From Mycolicibacter longobardus (GTDB taxonomy: Bacteria; Actinomycetota; Actinomycetes; Mycobacteriales; Mycobacteriaceae), in NCBI RefSeq assembly GCF_002102265.1, contig NZ_LQPG01000040.1:47036-111035 (forward strand): a DNA stretch of 64,000 bases. The letters are read 5' to 3'. This document shows positions 62,782 to 64,000 of the stretch, in pieces (within the stretch, counting starts at the first letter, position 1; each line of letters starts with the position of its first letter). A model generated the notes under the pieces. It worked only from the letters and a program-made list of their open reading frames with translations, ran no database searches and had not been told where the DNA came from. The translations under genes and the position numbers were made by a program.

Positions 62782-63034
62782 CTGACACGATCCGATCGAA
62801 CCACAGCAGACGTCCAGGCCAGCCGCCTTAATCGCAGGTCAGGAACGTGGGAACCGCCACGGCGCGAGCACGCTCGGCGCTCAGCCCCACAGTTCATGCG
62901 CAACCAACCCCGTCGAGACCGATCAGGTCGCCGCCCCGCAGGCCGTCCGCCACCAGCCCTTCTATGCGTTTTGCATAAAAAGAGTGCGGACGTTGAAGCC
63001 ATGATTGTGGGCAAGCCGTGCAGAATCCACCAGC
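62782..63034. other. AT-richer intergenic stretch, no supported gene
   Basis: No convincing coding region. It contains TATGC-GTTTT-GCATA (62963-62977), a 5-bp hairpin with an A-run after it, possibly a terminator or protein-binding site for the following remnant. Confidence 0.4.
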
Positions 63035-63280
63035 ATGGATGAACAGCCGGAACACCACATTCCAGATGACGGTGCCGCCGCCCCATCCAAGCCCTACAGC
63101 CTTGCCGAGGTCGCGGAGATGATTCTGCCGCCCGAATGGACTGATGGTGAACGCTGGGGCTATCTCGTTGCATGAACCAGGGTGAGATTCGCGGCTACAA
63201 GACAAGATCGGTCGGACTTGCGGATGGCCACGAAGACGTCGAAGACCTGATCACTCGCCACAGAAACTCGCCACAGCCAG
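63035..63280 (+). pseudogene. frameshifted helix-turn-helix (excisionase-like) gene remnant
   Basis: From the ATG at 63035 the frame reads MDEQPEHHIPDDG, then YSLAEVAEMILPPEWTDGERWG, then hits a stop at 63175 after 46 codons. Dropping two bases of the GGGG after TGG restores RWLSRCMNQGEIRGYK, which continues in another frame; further single-base shifts are needed to join KIGRT and then DVEDLITRHRN. The pattern (short helical DNA-binding protein with W-x-RR-N and a GYK-x-GR wing) resembles phage/plasmid excisionase-type HTH proteins. Several indels imply a decayed gene. Confidence 0.5.
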
Positions 63281-63513
63281 CGGAAGCCGAACAGTATCCG
63301 GGCGGCATAACCCGACGCTCATGGCTGTACCACCAGCGATACGGGAACGCCGGAAGCCCAAGCTCCGTGGGCCCCGCCGTGCCCCGCCGGCAAATCCGCC
63401 CCAGCAGTTCGGCCAGCGCCGAGTCATTACAGGCCGGTGATCCCAGAGCCAAAGGAGGTACAACCGACCCTGTGACCGTCATACTTGCTGGTAGCTGGAG
63501 CCGCTGTTCGACC
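63281..63513. other. no supported gene
   Basis: Between the HTH remnant and the IS end. Short Pro/Arg-rich frames occur on both strands but have no recognisable features. Confidence 0.4.
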
Positions 63514-63554
63514 TCGGTTGATCCTTGACGGATCGTCTTCGGTTGATCCTTGAC
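63514..63554. repeat. tandem 16-bp direct repeats at the IS481-type end
   Basis: TCGGTTGATCCTTGAC occurs at 63514-63529 and again at 63539-63554, 25 nt apart. They lie just outside the transposase 3' end, where the element terminus is expected, and are probably transposase-binding or terminal-repeat sequence. Confidence 0.5.
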
Positions 63555-63557
63555 ACC

Positions 63558-64000
63558 CTAGGTTAGTGATGGGGCCTGTTCGCGGGTGCGGAAGGCCCGT
63601 TTGTTTCTTACCTCGCCGTGGCTGGTTCGCGCGGCGGTCTTGACCAGATCGTCGCCGATGAAAAATCGCAGCAGGTCGCCGTCGACGTGGACATCGCAGC
63701 GGGCGCCGGCGTGGTGGGCTCCGACGCTGACTTGCTGCCAGGCCACGCTGACGACCCCGTTGGTGGTGACCCGACGTGACACCCAGTCATCACCGCTGCG
63801 ATCGACGACCATCGGCGCGCTGGGCCGCGCCGGTGCCCCCGCCGGGCCTGGGGTGAACCGCTCAACCGGGGTGATCATGTCGATTCCTTGGTGCGGGCGG
63901 GCGGTGTTGTAATAGTCAACCCACTCGTCCAACGCCTGCTGTGCAGCCTTTAAGTTAGTGAAAGGCATTCGTGTACTGAGGAATTCAGCACGCAAACTGC
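63558..64000 (-). CDS. IS481-type transposase, C-terminal part (runs off the window)
   Basis: About 147 codons of the C-terminal part; the upstream part lies beyond position 64000. The DDE integrase end is recognisable: RAEFLS, then FTNLKAAQQALDEWVDYYN, ARPHQGI, followed by an SH3-like C-terminal domain (VSVAWQQVSVGAHHAGARCDVHVDGDLLRFF). The frame is open through the edge and continues as ...SLRAEF, so the gene is truncated only by the window. A TTG at 63995 is not a real start. Confidence 0.85.
   Translation of the reverse strand, partial: SLRAEFLSTRMPFTNLKAAQQALDEWVDYYNTARPHQGIDMITPVERFTPGPAGAPARPSAPMVVDRSGDDWVSRRVTTNGVVSVAWQQVSVGAHHAGARCDVHVDGDLLRFFIGDDLVKTAARTSHGEVRNKRAFRTREQAPSLT

Noticed and set aside
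62775..63173. 132-codon minus-strand frame in the AT-richer region
   Set aside because: Arg/Ser/Trp-rich shadow with no features, overlapping the HTH remnant on the other strand.

Overview
The window is high-GC actinobacterial chromosome and is clearly mycobacterial. From position 1 to about 43,700 it carries the gene order found in Mycobacterium tuberculosis from Rv3591c to Rv3635 (hydrolase, mhuD, lpqF, clpC1, lsr2, lysS, coaX, panD, panC, fol genes, ftsH, ephA, hpt, tilS, dacB, ppa, ppgS-type glycosyltransferase, galE1), with local replacements. Lsr2, MhuD, 13E12-type HNH genes and leaderless promoters (TANNNT placed 7 nt before an ATG or GTG) fit a non-tuberculous mycobacterium. The species cannot be fixed from this sequence alone.

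Layout. 1-5,300: haem degradation (mhuD), a beta-lactamase-fold lipoprotein and clpC1. 5,300-17,300: a long minus-strand housekeeping block with lsr2, lysS, pantothenate/CoA genes (coaX-panD-panC plus a DUF2520 Rossmann gene), membrane proteins, and the folate genes folK-folB-folP-folE, which overlap ftsH. 17,300-22,300: ephA, a luciferase-like monooxygenase, an alcohol dehydrogenase, a SCO6745-family gene and lpqG; the esx/PE/PPE genes of this interval in M. tuberculosis are absent. 22,300-28,000: a 13E12/HNH gene with an SOS-like box, then an ATP-grasp / alpha-E / transglutaminase cassette and a small secreted protein. 28,000-36,300: hpt, tilS, a zincin, dacB, ppa, a TerC protein, and a three-gene flippase/PpgS/DUF2304 module for cell-wall galactosamine. 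36,300-45,100: a giant CtpI-like P-type ATPase with a histone-like tail, galE, a GT-C-like membrane protein and an APC permease. 45,100-54,000: a Pls/PosA-type NRPS-like protein coupled to an M1 peptidase, a two-component system and a TQXA (thioester) domain protein.

The most striking system is at 54,281-58,395: a Family 2A encapsulin (SrpI / major membrane protein I type) followed by a cysteine desulfurase with a ~150-residue disordered, Pro/Ala-rich N-terminal extension typical of encapsulin cargo, then cysK and cysE, all overlapping. Together they read as a compartmentalised serine-to-cysteine-to-sulfane-sulfur pathway.

The last 5.5 kb is more accessory: a methyltransferase, a TetR regulator divergent from an MpaB/DUF2236 oxygenase, a class II Fic protein with two operator-like palindromes upstream, an AT-richer stretch holding a frameshifted DNA-binding-protein remnant, and the end of an IS481-type element that runs off the window.
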